The notes under the pieces were generated by a model, which ran no database searches, was not told where the DNA came from, and saw nothing but the letters and a program-made list of their open reading frames with translations. Of a DNA stretch of 64,000 nucleotides, positions 43,369 through 54,987 are shown in pieces. Both the position numbers and the translations under genes were made by a program. The DNA is from Symsagittifera roscoffensis (taxonomy: Eukaryota > Xenacoelomorpha > Acoela > Convolutidae), in the NCBI RefSeq assembly GCF_963678635.1, contig NC_087064.1:56488338-56552337 (forward strand), in the 5' to 3' direction. Position 1 is the first letter of the stretch, and each line of letters starts with the position of its first letter.

Positions 43369-43810
43369 TTTTTCGTTTGATGACTGTTAATATGTAATTA
43401 TCGATGTGTCTAATTGGTTGATTCCGATTGTATAAGTGTACTGGTTTGTGTTTATATTGCTTTTTTATTCTTCTTTTTCCTCTTTTTGATGAATTTGAAG
43501 TTGTTTCTGAGTCGGAAAAATATAATTGATCGTGAATTGGGCAATTTTTATCTTTTGATTCTTTTAATTTATAAAGTTCGTCTAAACTGCTGGTTTCTGA
43601 TTCTGAAAATGCGTTTCGGTTTTTGGAAAATCTTTTTCGTGTTATTTGTCTTTGTTTGGTTATTATTTTTCTCTTTAGTGTTTGTCGTTTTGTTCTAATA
43701 TATCCAACTGTTTGTGTATGAGGTGTGATTACAAGGTCGTATTTTTTGTTATCTATTTCACAATTGTGTAAAACGATTGTTTGTTTATTTCCTAGGTTTT
43801 TAAATGACAT
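43343..43810 (-). CDS. element B ORF a, 155 codons, Arg/Lys-rich
   Basis: The first ORF after the leader, with ATG at 43810. It has a dense basic tract (RTKRQTLKRKIITKQRQITR, residues ~39-58) that resembles nuclear-localisation or RNA-binding Arg-rich motifs, then a Ser/acid patch (SESETSSLDEL) and a second basic patch (SKRGKRRIKKQYKHK). No homolog recognised. A Rev/Tat-like RNA-binding regulator is an analogy only. Confidence 0.55.
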   Translation of the reverse strand: MSFKNLGNKQTIVLHNCEIDNKKYDLVITPHTQTVGYIRTKRQTLKRKIITKQRQITRKRFSKNRNAFSESETSSLDELYKLKESKDKNCPIHDQLYFSDSETTSNSSKRGKRRIKKQYKHKPVHLYNRNQPIRHIDNYILTVIKRKNELNAHPR

Positions 43811-45059
43811 AAGGTTTAGGATGACGGATGCAAAAGGTTGTTAAATGATTTCTATTTTCTTAGACTATTAGTCCTTACGATTTTTTGGTTAACTTAACCT
43901 GGGTCTATTTGTTCAGGGTTGGAGAGAAAAGTATATCGATTCCGAAGAATGATTTTTTACTTTCTCGTGGCTAGTATAAGCTAAGGTGTTAACTTACTTA
44001 ACCTTACTTAGGGGTAGTGATTGTGTTCAAGGGTTGGAGAATAGTAAATCGATCCACAAGGTTCAGGTATAATTAGAACGGGAGTAGTTCGTTAGATACT
44101 ATTTTAAACTTACTAAGTCTAAGATTTATCCTGGGTCTGGTAAGAGGGGGGATCAAGTGAAGGATGAATAACCGAAGTTCTTTACTGTTTATCCTAATTT
44201 GAATGATTAGTTTTGTTCAAAAATTTCTATTAGTCTTGGGTTTGTAGAAAGGGTTGGATAGTGAATCGACGTTTGAGGTCGTTAGACACTAGCTAAGTGG
44301 GTGGGGGAGAACAAAATTGTTCTTTTTGATCCAAGGATAGGCCTCGATGATCAAGTTTTAAATTTAATTAAATAGAAAATGATTTAAGATCCAAGGATAA
44401 GCCTTGATGATCTGGTTTTAAAATTAAGTGAATTTAAATTTAAAATGATTTAAAATTGTGTAAAGAAAAGATTTAGTGTTTTTATGATATTAGTCAGCTT
44501 ATGATTGCTGTTATGTTTTAGGTGATGAAGCTGGGACAATTGGATGATTTATGATTACTAACAGTTTATTGTCATGCTACTAATTTTTATTTTGATTTTC
44601 AATAAATATTTTCCAAACATGTTTTATATAATACTGCAGAATTTTAGAAAAACGATCTGAGATCTTTTTATCAATCGTTATTGTATATTAATATTTTGTT
44701 TTAGCGCCTGAAATGATTATGAAGATTGACTTCAAGATTTAAGTTTGCAAATGAAAATCTAAATTCATTGCTAATAAGATTCTAAATATAAAAGTTTGTG
44801 TTGGCTTTTGCCGTACTATCATATAACTATTTGGTAAGTTTCTACTTTGTCGTATGTCGTCTCTGATTCGAGGTCTTCTTCCAATTCCGGGTAGTTCTCT
44901 TATCGTTCGGAATATTGGCTTTGATCTATTGAGTCGTAGAGACATTTCGATTAAATTATCGTCGTGTAACATTTTAAAAATGTTTTGTCTAAATTCTAAT
45001 CTATTTTTGGTTAATTCTAAGCTATTAAGGTCTTGTTCGAGACTTATGGTCGCACCAGA
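43811..45059 (-). other. element B 5' leader with repeated motifs
   Basis: 1.25 kb between 5' LTR and first ORF, no long frame. A motif GGGTTGGA(GA)..GTA.ATCGA(T/C) occurs three times on the + strand, at 43911-43943, 44025-44055 and 44251-44270, each followed by TAGTT/GTTAGA-like words. A separate ~50-bp direct repeat (GATCCAAGGATA.GCC..GATGATC) occurs near 44330 and 44390. Leaders of gypsy elements can hold insulator or packaging sites; function here is unknown. Confidence 0.6.
45040..45057 (-). promoter_or_regulatory. element B primer-binding site
   Basis: On the minus strand, after the LTR and a TC spacer, the sequence reads TGGTGCGACCATAAGTCT. The complementary + strand ends TATGGTCGCACCA and is preceded by TTCGAGA, which looks like a tRNA T-loop. 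The match to a tRNA 3' end may thus extend beyond 18 nt. The tRNA was not identified. Confidence 0.75.
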
Positions 45060-45470
45060 TGAGTTATAACCGATGTGGTTAACTCATAGAGTAATTTCGG
45101 ATAGGGTACACCGTCTGCTCGTCACGCTATCTTATTTTCGGCCGGATAGATTCGTGCAACTTCTTAGTCTAATACCGATCCTAATCTTACTCTTATACTT
45201 ATCTAGTCTCAGGTTGTTTAACTAGTCTCTGCTAGGCTCAATAGATCTAGGGTAAACTGGTTTATTGCGGCTGCTGAAGTCTTCTTGGAGAGTCAACTAA
45301 TTTCTAAGTTAAATTCAAATCTCTCTGGTGCTGAAATTACAAGTAATTTCAGCACTTACAAATAAGTGGATTGTTAGTCAGATGGATCATGATTGGTTAA
45401 TATTAAATACTTTACATTGGTAAAATATCTAATTTATCCAATCATAAAATATAGTTTAGATCAGGTTCCA
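45060..45470 (-). repeat. element B 5' LTR
   Basis: 411 bp, same ends as 26556-26966. Directly followed by GTAG (45471-45474) and the resumed unit 2 sequence TCATCCAAATGAATAATCC. Confidence 0.95.
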
Positions 45471-46486
45471 GTAGTCATCCAAATGAATAATCCTTGTTTT
45501 TAAAAAATCTGACAGAATCTTACATTTTTCATAACCTTTTGCAAAATGTTATGTTTCTGAGACTTGTAGACTTTTCGATGTTTTTTCAAAATCAGTATTT
45601 TTATTGTAACCGCTCCTCCAACTGGTTCTATGAAAATGCTTTGTACACCAAAAAAATTGATCTGTTGCGTTGAATGTTTTGCGAGAAAGAAAGGAATATC
45701 TTACAGTTTTTCCATCCTTATAAATTCCTAATTCTTTCTCTATATTGTTTTCAATACAGTCAAAATCCAAAACAACCTGGTTCTTTCTGTTAAATGTTTT
45801 TTATGGATTTCTGTGGTGAAAATGATTTACAATCGAACAATGCATACTCTGACAAAGCAATTATTTTAACATATATACAGAAAAATAATCCACTCACGTG
45901 ACCAAGAGAACAAGAACTAGGAAATCTAGGTAAAATATAACAATCACCAGTTCGCTTATACGTAGAAGACTTCACAGATCCAGCTGCATCATGAACAGTT
46001 GCTTGAAATCTGAAGACTTTTGAAATTGCAAAAAAATTTATCCATACCGGAAGTTCCGTATCCAATTAGTCCCCCAAAAAGAAAACTTTTGGTCCATTTC
46101 TTTCAAATTTATGTTTGGGTCCAAAACATTACAGGTATAAAGAAAATAATTTTTCTTTTTGTTTTTGATGAAAATTCATGGTTAATCAAATCAAAATTTC
46201 TGAGAATTTCATTCAATTTCTGAAAGCTCATTGTTTACAGTGTTTTCGTCAAAAATGAAACAAGTTTTTTTGAATATTTCTACATAAAACAAAACCGAGG
46301 GGATAAAACCAAACAGTTTATCGTAGTTCTTTTTTTCTAACTGATATTTTTGAAGTTTTAAGATTAAGTTTCTTGAAAAACCAATATTGCAGTTTGTACT
46401 GTTCAACAAGAAAACTAATTAAAAATTGATTTTGAGAAATTACAAGACAAAAAACTTAAATAACACAACTTATTATACATTACATC

Positions 46487-46876
46487 TCAACAAACATGAA
46501 GTCTCATAAAAATGGACATTTTTTGGAAAACGTTCAAAGTATAGTTGACAGGCAACTTGCTTAATTGCTTCATTCTCTTTTGCAGTGAAGAGTCGAATCT
46601 GAATGTAGGGAGGTTTGTTAACAAAGTACTTCTTGATCGTGACGCAAACTTGTCTTCTTTTGTAAGTTGCGATGTCAAAAACGTTGCTACAGTTGGCAAC
46701 TTCATGGTCTGTAGTTGACTCCTTGTCAGAAGTGACTTCCAGTATAGGAACGAGTCCAAGATTTTCAGCATCTTAAATAACAGTGATTCTAATTGCCGAG
46801 ATTGCTTCTCTTTCTTTTTCACCAAGATAGACAAGCTGTCTTTTTCGAAATGTCCCAACTCAATTTTTTTGAACAA
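46487..46876 (-). CDS. hypothetical basic protein fragment (unit 2)
   Basis: 129 codons, Lys/Ser/Leu-rich, present also at 57402-57806. Upstream the same frame stays open through GDLLGPKKPTRGEFILNP. In another frame downstream (46700-46500) the strand reads RRQVCVTIKKYFVNKPPYIQ, which looks more protein-like than the annotated frame, so a frameshift or intron probably divides one gene. The two pieces faintly recall PC4-type DNA-binding domains; this is a weak impression. Confidence 0.3.
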   Translation of the reverse strand: MFKKIELGHFEKDSLSILVKKKEKQSRQLESLLFKMLKILDSFLYWKSLLTRSQLQTMKLPTVATFLTSQLTKEDKFASRSRSTLLTNLPTFRFDSSLQKRMKQLSKLPVNYTLNVFQKMSIFMRLHVC

Positions 46877-47884
46877 TTGATAACAGGGTTCAAAATAAAC
46901 TCTCCCCTTCTAGGTTTTTTAGGACCAAGCAAATCTCCCAATTCTTGTTTGAGTTTTTGATCTTCAATATAATTGGGATTAGTGTCTTTTCTCGAATACT
47001 TTTTTCAATAGGAGATCAAATTGATCAGATGAAGAGAAATGAGAAAAATGATTTTGACAAAAAATGAAAATGGCAGTAAACAATATGAGTCATTCATTTA
47101 GCCAAAAAACGAAAAAGATCTATAAATGGATTTTTATTTGAAGCTTCCAAAAATGGAATTGTGTATTGTTCCTAGATAAGATTGTTCCTAGATAAGACCA
47201 CAGTTCTTAGCAAAAATCATTGTTCCAGATGGATGCTGCTATATGTCAAGTTCTTCTCAGCTTTTATTCAGATTATTGTCAAAAACCGTTTCCAGTGATT
47301 TTTGCAAAAAATATATAGTAACACATAATTTTTGTAACTCCACCCACAGCTTTTACTGTTCTTTGGAAAATTGTAATTTCCACATACTTCCGATCAATTT
47401 TGTTTCCACATACTTCCGGTTTATCTTTCGATCAATTTTTACAACGCTTGGGTAGTTTTCATTTCACATTCCAAATTATCGATTGTCTGTACACCCTGTA
47501 CAAATACAGATTTTGTTCGAATATTATTTCTTCAAATGGCGAAGTTTTCAGCCAACTTGATTGCGCTGCTCATCGCAATTTCAAATGGAAAGGAGCAGAA
47601 AATATGTCAATTTATTGCAAAGGAAAGACTGTTATGTAAAAAAATTAAACGTCATTACTTTTGTTCAAGCCAGAAACTGGCTTCCACATAAACTAAGGGT
47701 TCAGCATTTCTGGAAAGAGATCGTAAAGTACAAAACTCAAAACTGAACATAATTTGTTAAATATAGTTGACAGTTTTTTTGATTTCTATGGATTTGTAAA
47801 AAAAGATCATGTCAATTTTTCATTAAAAAATTTTTGATAATCCATCTATTTTCTCTCATTGGCTTACAAAAAAATTCACCGTTG

Positions 47885-48115
47885 CTAAGGAAGTTGCAAA
47901 GAATCTCTTCAAACTTTTAAACAAGATGTATTGTCCTGTCTTATTTTCAGGAAGCTGCAAAAAAAACGTTTCAAAATTTTTAACAAGTTACAAAAAGTAT
48001 TTCAGTTTTTTGAACAAGATGCGAAAAGTGTTTTAATTTTTGACAACATGCGAAAAGTGTTTCACTTTTTTTCGACAAATTGCGAAAGTTTTTTAATTTT
48101 TCAAATTAATCAAGT
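47885..48115. repeat. degenerate ~30-bp tandem repeat (unit 2)
   Basis: Five to six imperfect units of the form TGCGAAAAGTGTTTTAATTTTTGACAACA/AGATG, with GAAGTTGCAAAGAATCTC at the left edge. The same array is at 58815-59045. Confidence 0.65.
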
Positions 48116-48398
48116 TTTTTAACATGTGTGCAATTTTGGAGCGCTAATTAGTCTGATTGGGTTCCAATGGTTTACTCTGAACTTGCCATCTACTCTCATA
48201 ACTAAATTGAAATCGAAGAAATTAACTAATTACAAAGAACGAATTATATATATCAAACATCATTTATTTATAAAAAAATTCAATCAAAGAGCTGTCGAGC
48301 AGCAGAAGAGTTCTGGAGCTTCTCTATAGAACACAGAGCTAGACGAGGTTGTAGTGGTTATTGTGGAGCTGGAGACGCCATTGTTTCTGAGAAGCCCG

Positions 48399-49212
48399 AA
48401 ATAAAGCCTCGACTTCGAATACAGGATACTTAGCAGGTGATGAATCCCTGTTCATTCCGTCGGATACGTCGGATATTAGTGATTGGGAATGGATTGCGGG
48501 AGGTTTTTCATGCAGAGAAATGATAAAAAAACGCTTCATTTCAGATAACCTCATTTTTAACGAAGAACCTACCCCATCATTAGATCCTCAAACAAATCAA
48601 ACTAATATAAAATCTGAGATTTTAGACGAACAACTTCAATCTACAGATACAGCGGAATGCCCAATTAGTATAAAGCCAGCACCTCAAACTACCTCACACC
48701 CACCTGGCGAATCTTCTACCGCTACGACAACAGAGGGCCCAAACACTCCTTCAGATTCAAAAAAAGCATTGGAAGAAGAAAATCCGGTGGAATTTCCAGT
48801 CTTTGAGATAGAGGAATCCTCTAACGAAAGTGCAACTAGTGAGGAAAGGCATCCTAAGGAAATCACTATCACCGGTAACGAATTTAAATTAAGACGTTCA
48901 AGTCGAAATTTTGGTCCCCCACAATTCTATGGCAAGCGATATTACATAGATATTATAGAAGAGTTCGAAAACCAACCAGGCTCCGCTAATAACCCTATAT
49001 CTCTGGACGAGGGTGACAACTCGGGCTCCCCCACACAAATCTTCAGAGAGAATCCCTCGGATAACCAGACCCACATTTGCGACACTCTACCGCAGGACCG
49101 TGCACCGGGCCCAGCGTACCCTCCATCTCCCGATCAATTCTCCATCGCCTCTACTGACGAATCCCTGAGAGATGCGGTGAGATTTCGACAACTACATCGA
49201 CTTAGACAGTGA
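48399..49212 (+). CDS. pol: element A pol C-terminal tail, copy 3 (open frame)
   Basis: 230 codons from ATG 48520 to the stop at 49210-49212, open further upstream to the junction. Close to copy 2 (14009-14701) with scattered substitutions. It keeps the complete seven-A run and LRRSSRNFGPPQFYGKRYYI. It is a fragment without catalytic domains; the retained open frame reflects recent duplication rather than proven function. Confidence 0.6.
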
Positions 49213-49553
49213 AATTTTTAACGCCGAGCTAGAAAAATTCATGGAAAGGGACAGCTAAACTCAATCAAAAACTTGAAAACTCGCATTTAGTCATTATAAT
49301 CGTACTAGTATTTCGTTTCAGCGCAGTAGGAGTTTACCTATTTATAACTAGGGATTATAATCCGCCGGAATTAGGAATTATATCATTCTTTCTAATTCAG
49401 TCATTCCTTCGGAGCACTAAAATTTCATTTGTTATATCGTGCAGTATTTAATTTTCAATCCTTGTTGGACTTCTCGAGAGGGAGAAAAAGGGTTAGATAA
49501 CATGTTATGTATCATGGCGCTTAGTACTTTAATTTTTTTTCCCACTAAGGGGA

Positions 49554-49766
49554 ATGTTGCGAATCTTACCATTCGTCTTATTTCATTTAATTAGTCTTAA
49601 AGTATCTTAACTGGTTAATTTAGATTTGACCTTGTTATCTTCATTCTCTCCGACGGAGAGAATGACCGCTCACTTTTTAATGTTTTAATTAAAGATTAAT
49701 TCACTTTTTAAACATTTCTTATTTGTAACTAAGTAGAATTATCCGTAACAAAGAAACATTTTATCA
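49554..49766 (+). repeat. element A LTR, copy at unit 3
   Basis: 213 bp, TG...CA, including the intact palindrome. Followed by TGTTTGTGCC. Confidence 0.92.
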
Positions 49767-52700
49767 TGTTTGTGCCTCTGATTATATCTTCCAATGAACT
49801 CAGCACTAGAGAGAGAAGTCATCTTGCATTGTCTCGCTTGGAGCGAAATTGCATTTTTTAAGCTTTAAGAAGCTATCAATTCAAGCTACGGACCCTCAAG
49901 GCGATCCGCAGGAGAAAAACCTGAGCACCCAAGATAGAAACCTCTTCAAAATTTTTAATGTGTGGAAGCGTTGATTTTAGAGTGATATGGACTGCAAGTT
50001 GGAAGATGCGAATAATACCAGAAAAAAAACAAGGTATAAAGAAAGATTTTTTTTCTATTGCATAAAAACTTTTTTATCAAGCAAACTCAGATTTGAAACT
50101 GCTTCTGCTATTTAAAATTTTAGTGCTCTAATTAAATTTCTGTTGTCATGGAAGTGCGCATGAAATTACTTTGATCTATTTCTTTATAGTAATAAAACTC
50201 AGCTAGATTGTCTTATTCAAGGACAAAGCACCAGAATCCGTTTGTGCCACAACTGAATTCTTAGATGTAGCTGCTATCTCATCTGTAGTTGAAAGAGAAA
50301 TCAGATGGTTCAAAACTTGAGCATAAGTCAATTCAACGATTCTCTTCATCACATTAGTACTAGTCGATGAGTTCCGAGTATCGGGTATCGCTTATGTTAT
50401 ATACTACTGAAATTAACAATTGCTTAAATAGCCATGGCTTATTAATGGGCACAAGATTCCTGGAGTTTGTAGAATCGTTGATCCTGACACTTTTTTCGCC
50501 AAACTCAGATTTCGTTTGGGAATTTACCTTGAGAAATGCATGAAGTATAATTAAATTTAATGAGTAGTACGTAGCTCGGATTTGACGAATCACTACGATA
50601 AGTCAGGAAACAAACAAACTGTTAAGTTACAAAATCGACCAAAACAAACAAAGACTAGGCAGGATTTTAAAAATAACCAAATTTGTAAACCCCTCAAATA
50701 AAAACTACCAGGGCTAACTTTATGAAACTCATAAGACGGATAATAAAGATGATTTGACCCGGGCATGCAAAAATCTAGACCCCTCGGATCCCCTGTCCCA
50801 AGTGATAAGCATTCCCGGAAGTGCAAATAGTACTATTAGAACTCGGTAACTAGCAGTTGGAAAGGAACAAAAAACTATTATGTTATAGATCTAGTTGAGG
50901 GAAGCTTAAGTTTAGAACCCCAAACCTCCTGGACTCCTACTTCCGGTGCTATGTCCTATGCAAATATCCGGAAATCGTTTCTCGGCCCCCACTGCACACA
51001 GGGAAGTGAAACTTTAAGATATCATCGGTAGTGACAAGGTACGTCATATGGTACAAATCCGGCGTCTGGACCGGAAGTTATTAACAGTTGGGAAAAACGC
51101 CCCTTAAACCGAAAATAGGCAATCCAATCCACGCAAAGTAATGAGCGATTGTTTTTTGATTTTATGGCAGCAATAGACACTACAACCCAACCTCGAAAAC
51201 CGAATCCCGCTGAGTGAAACCACTCCGGCATTTCATTCGTGTGTTAACAGTCTTTTCCAGGGAAAATTGATAATGGACATTAGAAACGGGATAAATTGAA
51301 AAGTTTTAACGGGAGACGAAGGAAACTTGGTAGGTAGTTCATTTTTTCAACATTTTTTCAACATTTTTCTGTCAAATAATCGAAATTACCGTTATCACAA
51401 GTCCATTTTTGAAACTCTTTTTGCATTTTTTTATAGCTCTCGATTGAAAAATTTAGAAAATAACCTTGCTCAATCAAATAGTTGCCCCACTGAAACTGCT
51501 AAATATCCACCTGATCAGCAAGTCACGACTTGTCTCTTCTGAGTCGAGAGTATTATACGTCGGGTAGTTTCAGCCCAGTGGTGAGAAAGGGGGGGGAGGG
51601 GTGATGACTTCTATGTATTAACATAACTATAGACTATCCGGTCATCACCTTATGTATTCACATAGGGAATAGATTTTCTTTGCATTAAGGTTATAGGTTT
51701 CATAGTTTCAGATGGTAATATGGTAATTTTCGAGAAAAATGTTCACTACGTTTTTGGCGCCCCAATTTTTTGGAGCTCGAGTTAGCCGATATATGCATTT
51801 CTTAGCCTACTTCAAAAATTTGAGATATGTAAGATTTTTTTTACAAAATTTTGGTATCGTAATTTTCAGATGGTAAGTTTCAGAACATTTTTTGAACTTT
51901 TGTCAAGTTTTAATTGCAAATACATTTTTATCTTGAAAAAAGAACATTTTCATCTTAAAAAAACGAGAAAAAAATTTTTGGATAATAAGTTTCAGATGTT
52001 ACGTTTCGACAAAAATGAAATTTCGATTTAGAGGATGGGATCATAAACTAATATATCACAGAAAATTTTTTTTCAAAAAAACTCTTTTAAATATTCTTTT
52101 CATCTTATTTGTATTCCCTCAGGTTTTCTGAGGAAAGTTGACAAGAGGAGAATGTCTTTGACAGGTTATTCATTCCGCTTCAAGGGATATCAGGAGAAAT
52201 TTGACAGCTCCTCAAGGTTGATTACTTTTATATCCAACGTTATCTTTTATTCCCCAAGTTATCTGGAGAAAGTATCACAGCTTCATGATTCTTAACACTT
52301 TTACGAGTTTTTTTATCTTTTTTCACAGGTTTATTTCACAATCATATGACAGATGCATATTAGCATTTCCTTACGGAGTTAATGAAGCGTGAATTGATTT
52401 CTTGAGAGGTTAAAAATTCAAATTTTCATAAAAAAATTGAAATACATTCAATCAAAACTGCATGGAATTTTCATTAAGACTAAGTTATAAATTTGCAACA
52501 ATTTTTTAAGTTTCGTCCAATCGGATGTGCCTATCAAGTTCTCTTTTTTGTCTCAATAAGTTTATTTATTCTGTCAAAATTCTGGCTTCGAGTAATTTCA
52601 GTTCTCCTTGATCACTTTGACTTTAATATTTTAAAATTTCCTTAAAATTTTTAAATTTTCCAAAAATTTGTCATCCAACGTTGTCAATTGCTCTAATTCA

Positions 52701-53026
52701 GTAAAAATTAAGCTGAAAAATATATCGTATAATAAATTATTTTGTTTTCAAAGTTTTTGTTTGATAACTATTCTATCTTTCTCAGATAAAACAGTTTACT
52801 AAACGTTGGTTACAGTTTCCGTAAATTTATCTATTCTGTTGTTGATTCATTCAATTGAGGGACTACCACGCCCTTATTCCATCATCATTCTCCGTGTTAT
52901 GATTCATGAATTATTCTCCATGAATGTTATTCAATTTTCTCAGGTAGAACTTTATAAAAAAAAATGCTGAATAAATTGCGAAAATCTACAGAAATTATCA
53001 AACTTTTGTATCTTTCGAGAAACCTT

Positions 53027-53508
53027 TCATCGATACTTATTTGTCAAAAAGGAGCAACTTGATCTCTTTCTACCCAAAAAATCAGCAAAGTTTGAAGTTT
53101 CATCCATTCCAGCGACCCTGATTAGGTGTTCTCCTCTATCATTGCTTGGGGTTGACTTGATAGTTGCAAAGGAGGAAGTTAGTTGAGGATTTTTATCAGC
53201 TGGATGAGACCTCATATGCTCCTGAGCTCTAGACTTCTTTCGATAAACTGCAAATGTGTAAATTTATCCATCTTTGCAGTTTTTGATTGATTTACATCTA
53301 AAAACAAAGAAATTTTCAGCTTGATAATGCTTTTTAGGATAAAAAATTAAGATTAATGACTTACACGCATAGAAGTATTGAATCAACAAAGTCCCATACA
53401 CAAGTATTATGAACTGGACAAAGGTTATTGAACATTGTTTTCTACAGTCTAGATTGGAGAAACTTCTCTGGTTGTCAATTAAACAGCATTCTTGTCTATT
53501 TTTCCCGT
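53027..53508 (-). pseudogene. candidate membrane protein gene, unit 3 copy
   Basis: Same gene as 22899-23386, with the same GTAAGT donor and TTTTTAG acceptor. A 5-nt loss (ATGCTCCTGAG against ATGCTTGCACCTGAG) shifts the frame before the conserved PADKNPQL segment, leaving a 62-codon open piece. Confidence 0.4.
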
Positions 53509-53639
53509 AGAATTAGTTCTGAAGAAAAACAAAATAGATAGTACAAAGATAATAACGATGGAAAGTCCCAAAAAAGTTACAATAATTTTATAGGAATCTT
53601 AAAACTCAAAAAACTAAAAACAATTTTTTCGACTGTTCC

Positions 53640-53908
53640 GCCATGTTTAATTTGACATTTGATAGTCTTTCTGTGGTTCCTCATCTAGGCCATCCTCTGA
53701 TTTTGCTTTATGTTGTGCTTTTTTTTTTAAAAGCATCAAACAACCTTCCTTTGAATAATTGAAGCTTCAAACTGAGATGTGTATCGCGCAAGTCTAAATA
53801 AAGATGTCTCAATTTGAAACTCAATACTGCTTTCATCTCGAAAAGTGCCGGGAAATACTTCTTGTGTGTAAGATCAAATAAGTATTTCCAAAACTCGGAC
53901 TCTATCAA
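53640..53908 (-). pseudogene. Polinton major capsid protein, deleted copy (unit 3)
   Basis: N-terminal part (MIESEFWKYLFDL...GRLFDAFKK) from 53908, with a frameshift in a T run near 53720. At about 53669 it is joined directly to the last codons of the MCP C-terminus (LSNVKLNMAEQ on the minus strand), removing most of the protein. Confidence 0.8.
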
Positions 53909-53949
53909 AAATCTCCATAGAAGAATTTGTAAAAGCTCCGTACCGAAAA

Positions 53950-54330
53950 TGATTGCTTTGACTTATACTCAATTTATTTTGACAAAAAAATTTTTTGTAA
54001 GAGCGACCGGTTTTCGAACTAATTTTTTGAGAAACGGTTCTTCTAGTTCTACGCGTGGATTTATTTTTTCCACGATCAACTGTTTTCGAACTTTTTTTGT
54101 TTCAACATCTTTTGCAAGTGCTTTGAGTTTTTTTCGTCCACTGACAACTTCTCCAATCTCTTTAGCTGCAATTTGAAACAAACTTGCTCCAATTCTTTTT
54201 GCAGATGGGACTATATAATTTTAAATAAAGGGGATTGCAGTTCTCCCTATAGTTTGTGCAAGAGCACCAAAACCTCTTCTACGCTGTCTTGATTGTCGGA
54301 AAAGTAGCAAAACTAGCTGAAGTTTGAGCA
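53950..54330 (-). pseudogene. Polinton small basic protein (unit 3, most complete)
   Basis: Reads RQRRRGFGALAQTIGRT, a stop (TAA near 54222), NYIVPSAKRIGASLFQIAAK, EIGEVVSGRKKLKALAKDV and then basic C-terminal frames to 53969. Its composition and its position between penton and MCP genes suit a capsid-interior or cementing protein of Polintons. Confidence 0.6.
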
Positions 54331-54987
54331 ACCATTCCATATGAAGTATAAATCAAAAACTTTATCCGAAACTCGCAAAACAAGAAAAGAATTCGTGCAA
54401 ATCCTTCGGATACAAAAGGAATTTTTTCGCCTGTAGTATCCTTAGTTCTGTTTTTATGCAATGGAAAAAGTTTTTCATTAATTTTTCAAAGTGTAGATTT
54501 GTAAGGGATTGATAAATCATGCACTGTCCTGTAGATTTTATGTCGCCTTTTCTTACTTTGGAAATGAATGGAAAACAACGCAATAAAAGAGTTCCTGTAT
54601 CACCTACTATATCATATTCTATAATATCACTATAAATCATAAAAGAATGTATTCTTAAAATGTCGTAAGAATACTGAGGATAATGTGGACCTTTTCCTTT
54701 CATTATAACCCCTATCTGATTTTGTTCTAAGTTACAACCAAAAATGTGACTCAAATCAGCTTTTAAATTATAAACACTGATTGATCCCCATGTAATTGAA
54801 TGGCAATTTTTGGTGTTACCTTATCTACTGATACATGAATACCGTTATATTCATAAATTTGTGCAACTATACGTTTATGAACTTCGTCATTCTTGGCTAC
54901 AACTATAACAACAATATTTGGATACAATCCAGGCTCAATATGCATTAATTGAATCTTAATTTTTTTTCTCAGAACTTTCTTGCCCAT
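54279..54987 (-). pseudogene. Polinton penton-like minor capsid protein (unit 3)
   Basis: Starts MGKKVLRKKIKIQL at 54987. 54987-54763 gives NGIHVSVDKVTPKIAIQLHG. 54754-54362, in another frame, gives NQIGVIMKGKGPHYPQYSYD, YSDIIEYDIVGDTGTLLLRC and STGQCMIYQS. A third frame ends with DTTGEKIPFVSEGFARILFL at about 54450-54380. The order matches the single-jelly-roll minor capsid (penton) protein of Polinton/Maverick elements. Two frameshifts disable it. Confidence 0.78.

Larger units (their letters stand above)
26556..45470 (-). mobile_element. 18.9-kb env-bearing Ty3/gypsy element with accessory ORFs (element B)
   Basis: Bounded by two 411-bp LTRs differing at about four or five sites by eye, with a 4-bp duplication and a proven empty site in unit 3. 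Genes run right to left. RT (YLDD), RNase H (DASNFGIG) and integrase (TDNGTEF) are of Ty3/gypsy type, and the gag has a CCHC knuckle. Beyond gag-pol it carries an 810-codon membrane glycoprotein and at least six more ORFs, two to three times the coding load of ordinary gypsy elements. The coding strand is markedly A/C-rich and G-poor over most of its length. The low LTR divergence says it is recent, but pol has three in-frame stops, so this copy is probably not autonomous. Confidence 0.95.
45475..48397. repeat. array unit 2, right part (after element B)
   Basis: Collinear with 56406-59331 of unit 3. Contains minus-strand frames without recognised function. One at 46065-45790 includes a plausible 50-nt intron (donor CACGTGAGT, acceptor TTTGTCAG near 45850-45900). 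Another is at 46876-46487. It ends at a junction with element A internal sequence at 48398. Confidence 0.9.
48399..49766 (+). mobile_element. element A 3' fragment (pol tail, 3' UTR, LTR)
   Basis: Starts inside the pol tail (AAATAAAGCCTCGAC) directly after Polinton-side sequence. It ends with a complete 213-bp LTR (49554-49766) and the same TGTTTGTGCCTCTG flank as at 15256 and 19628, so it travelled as part of a duplicated block. Confidence 0.9.
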
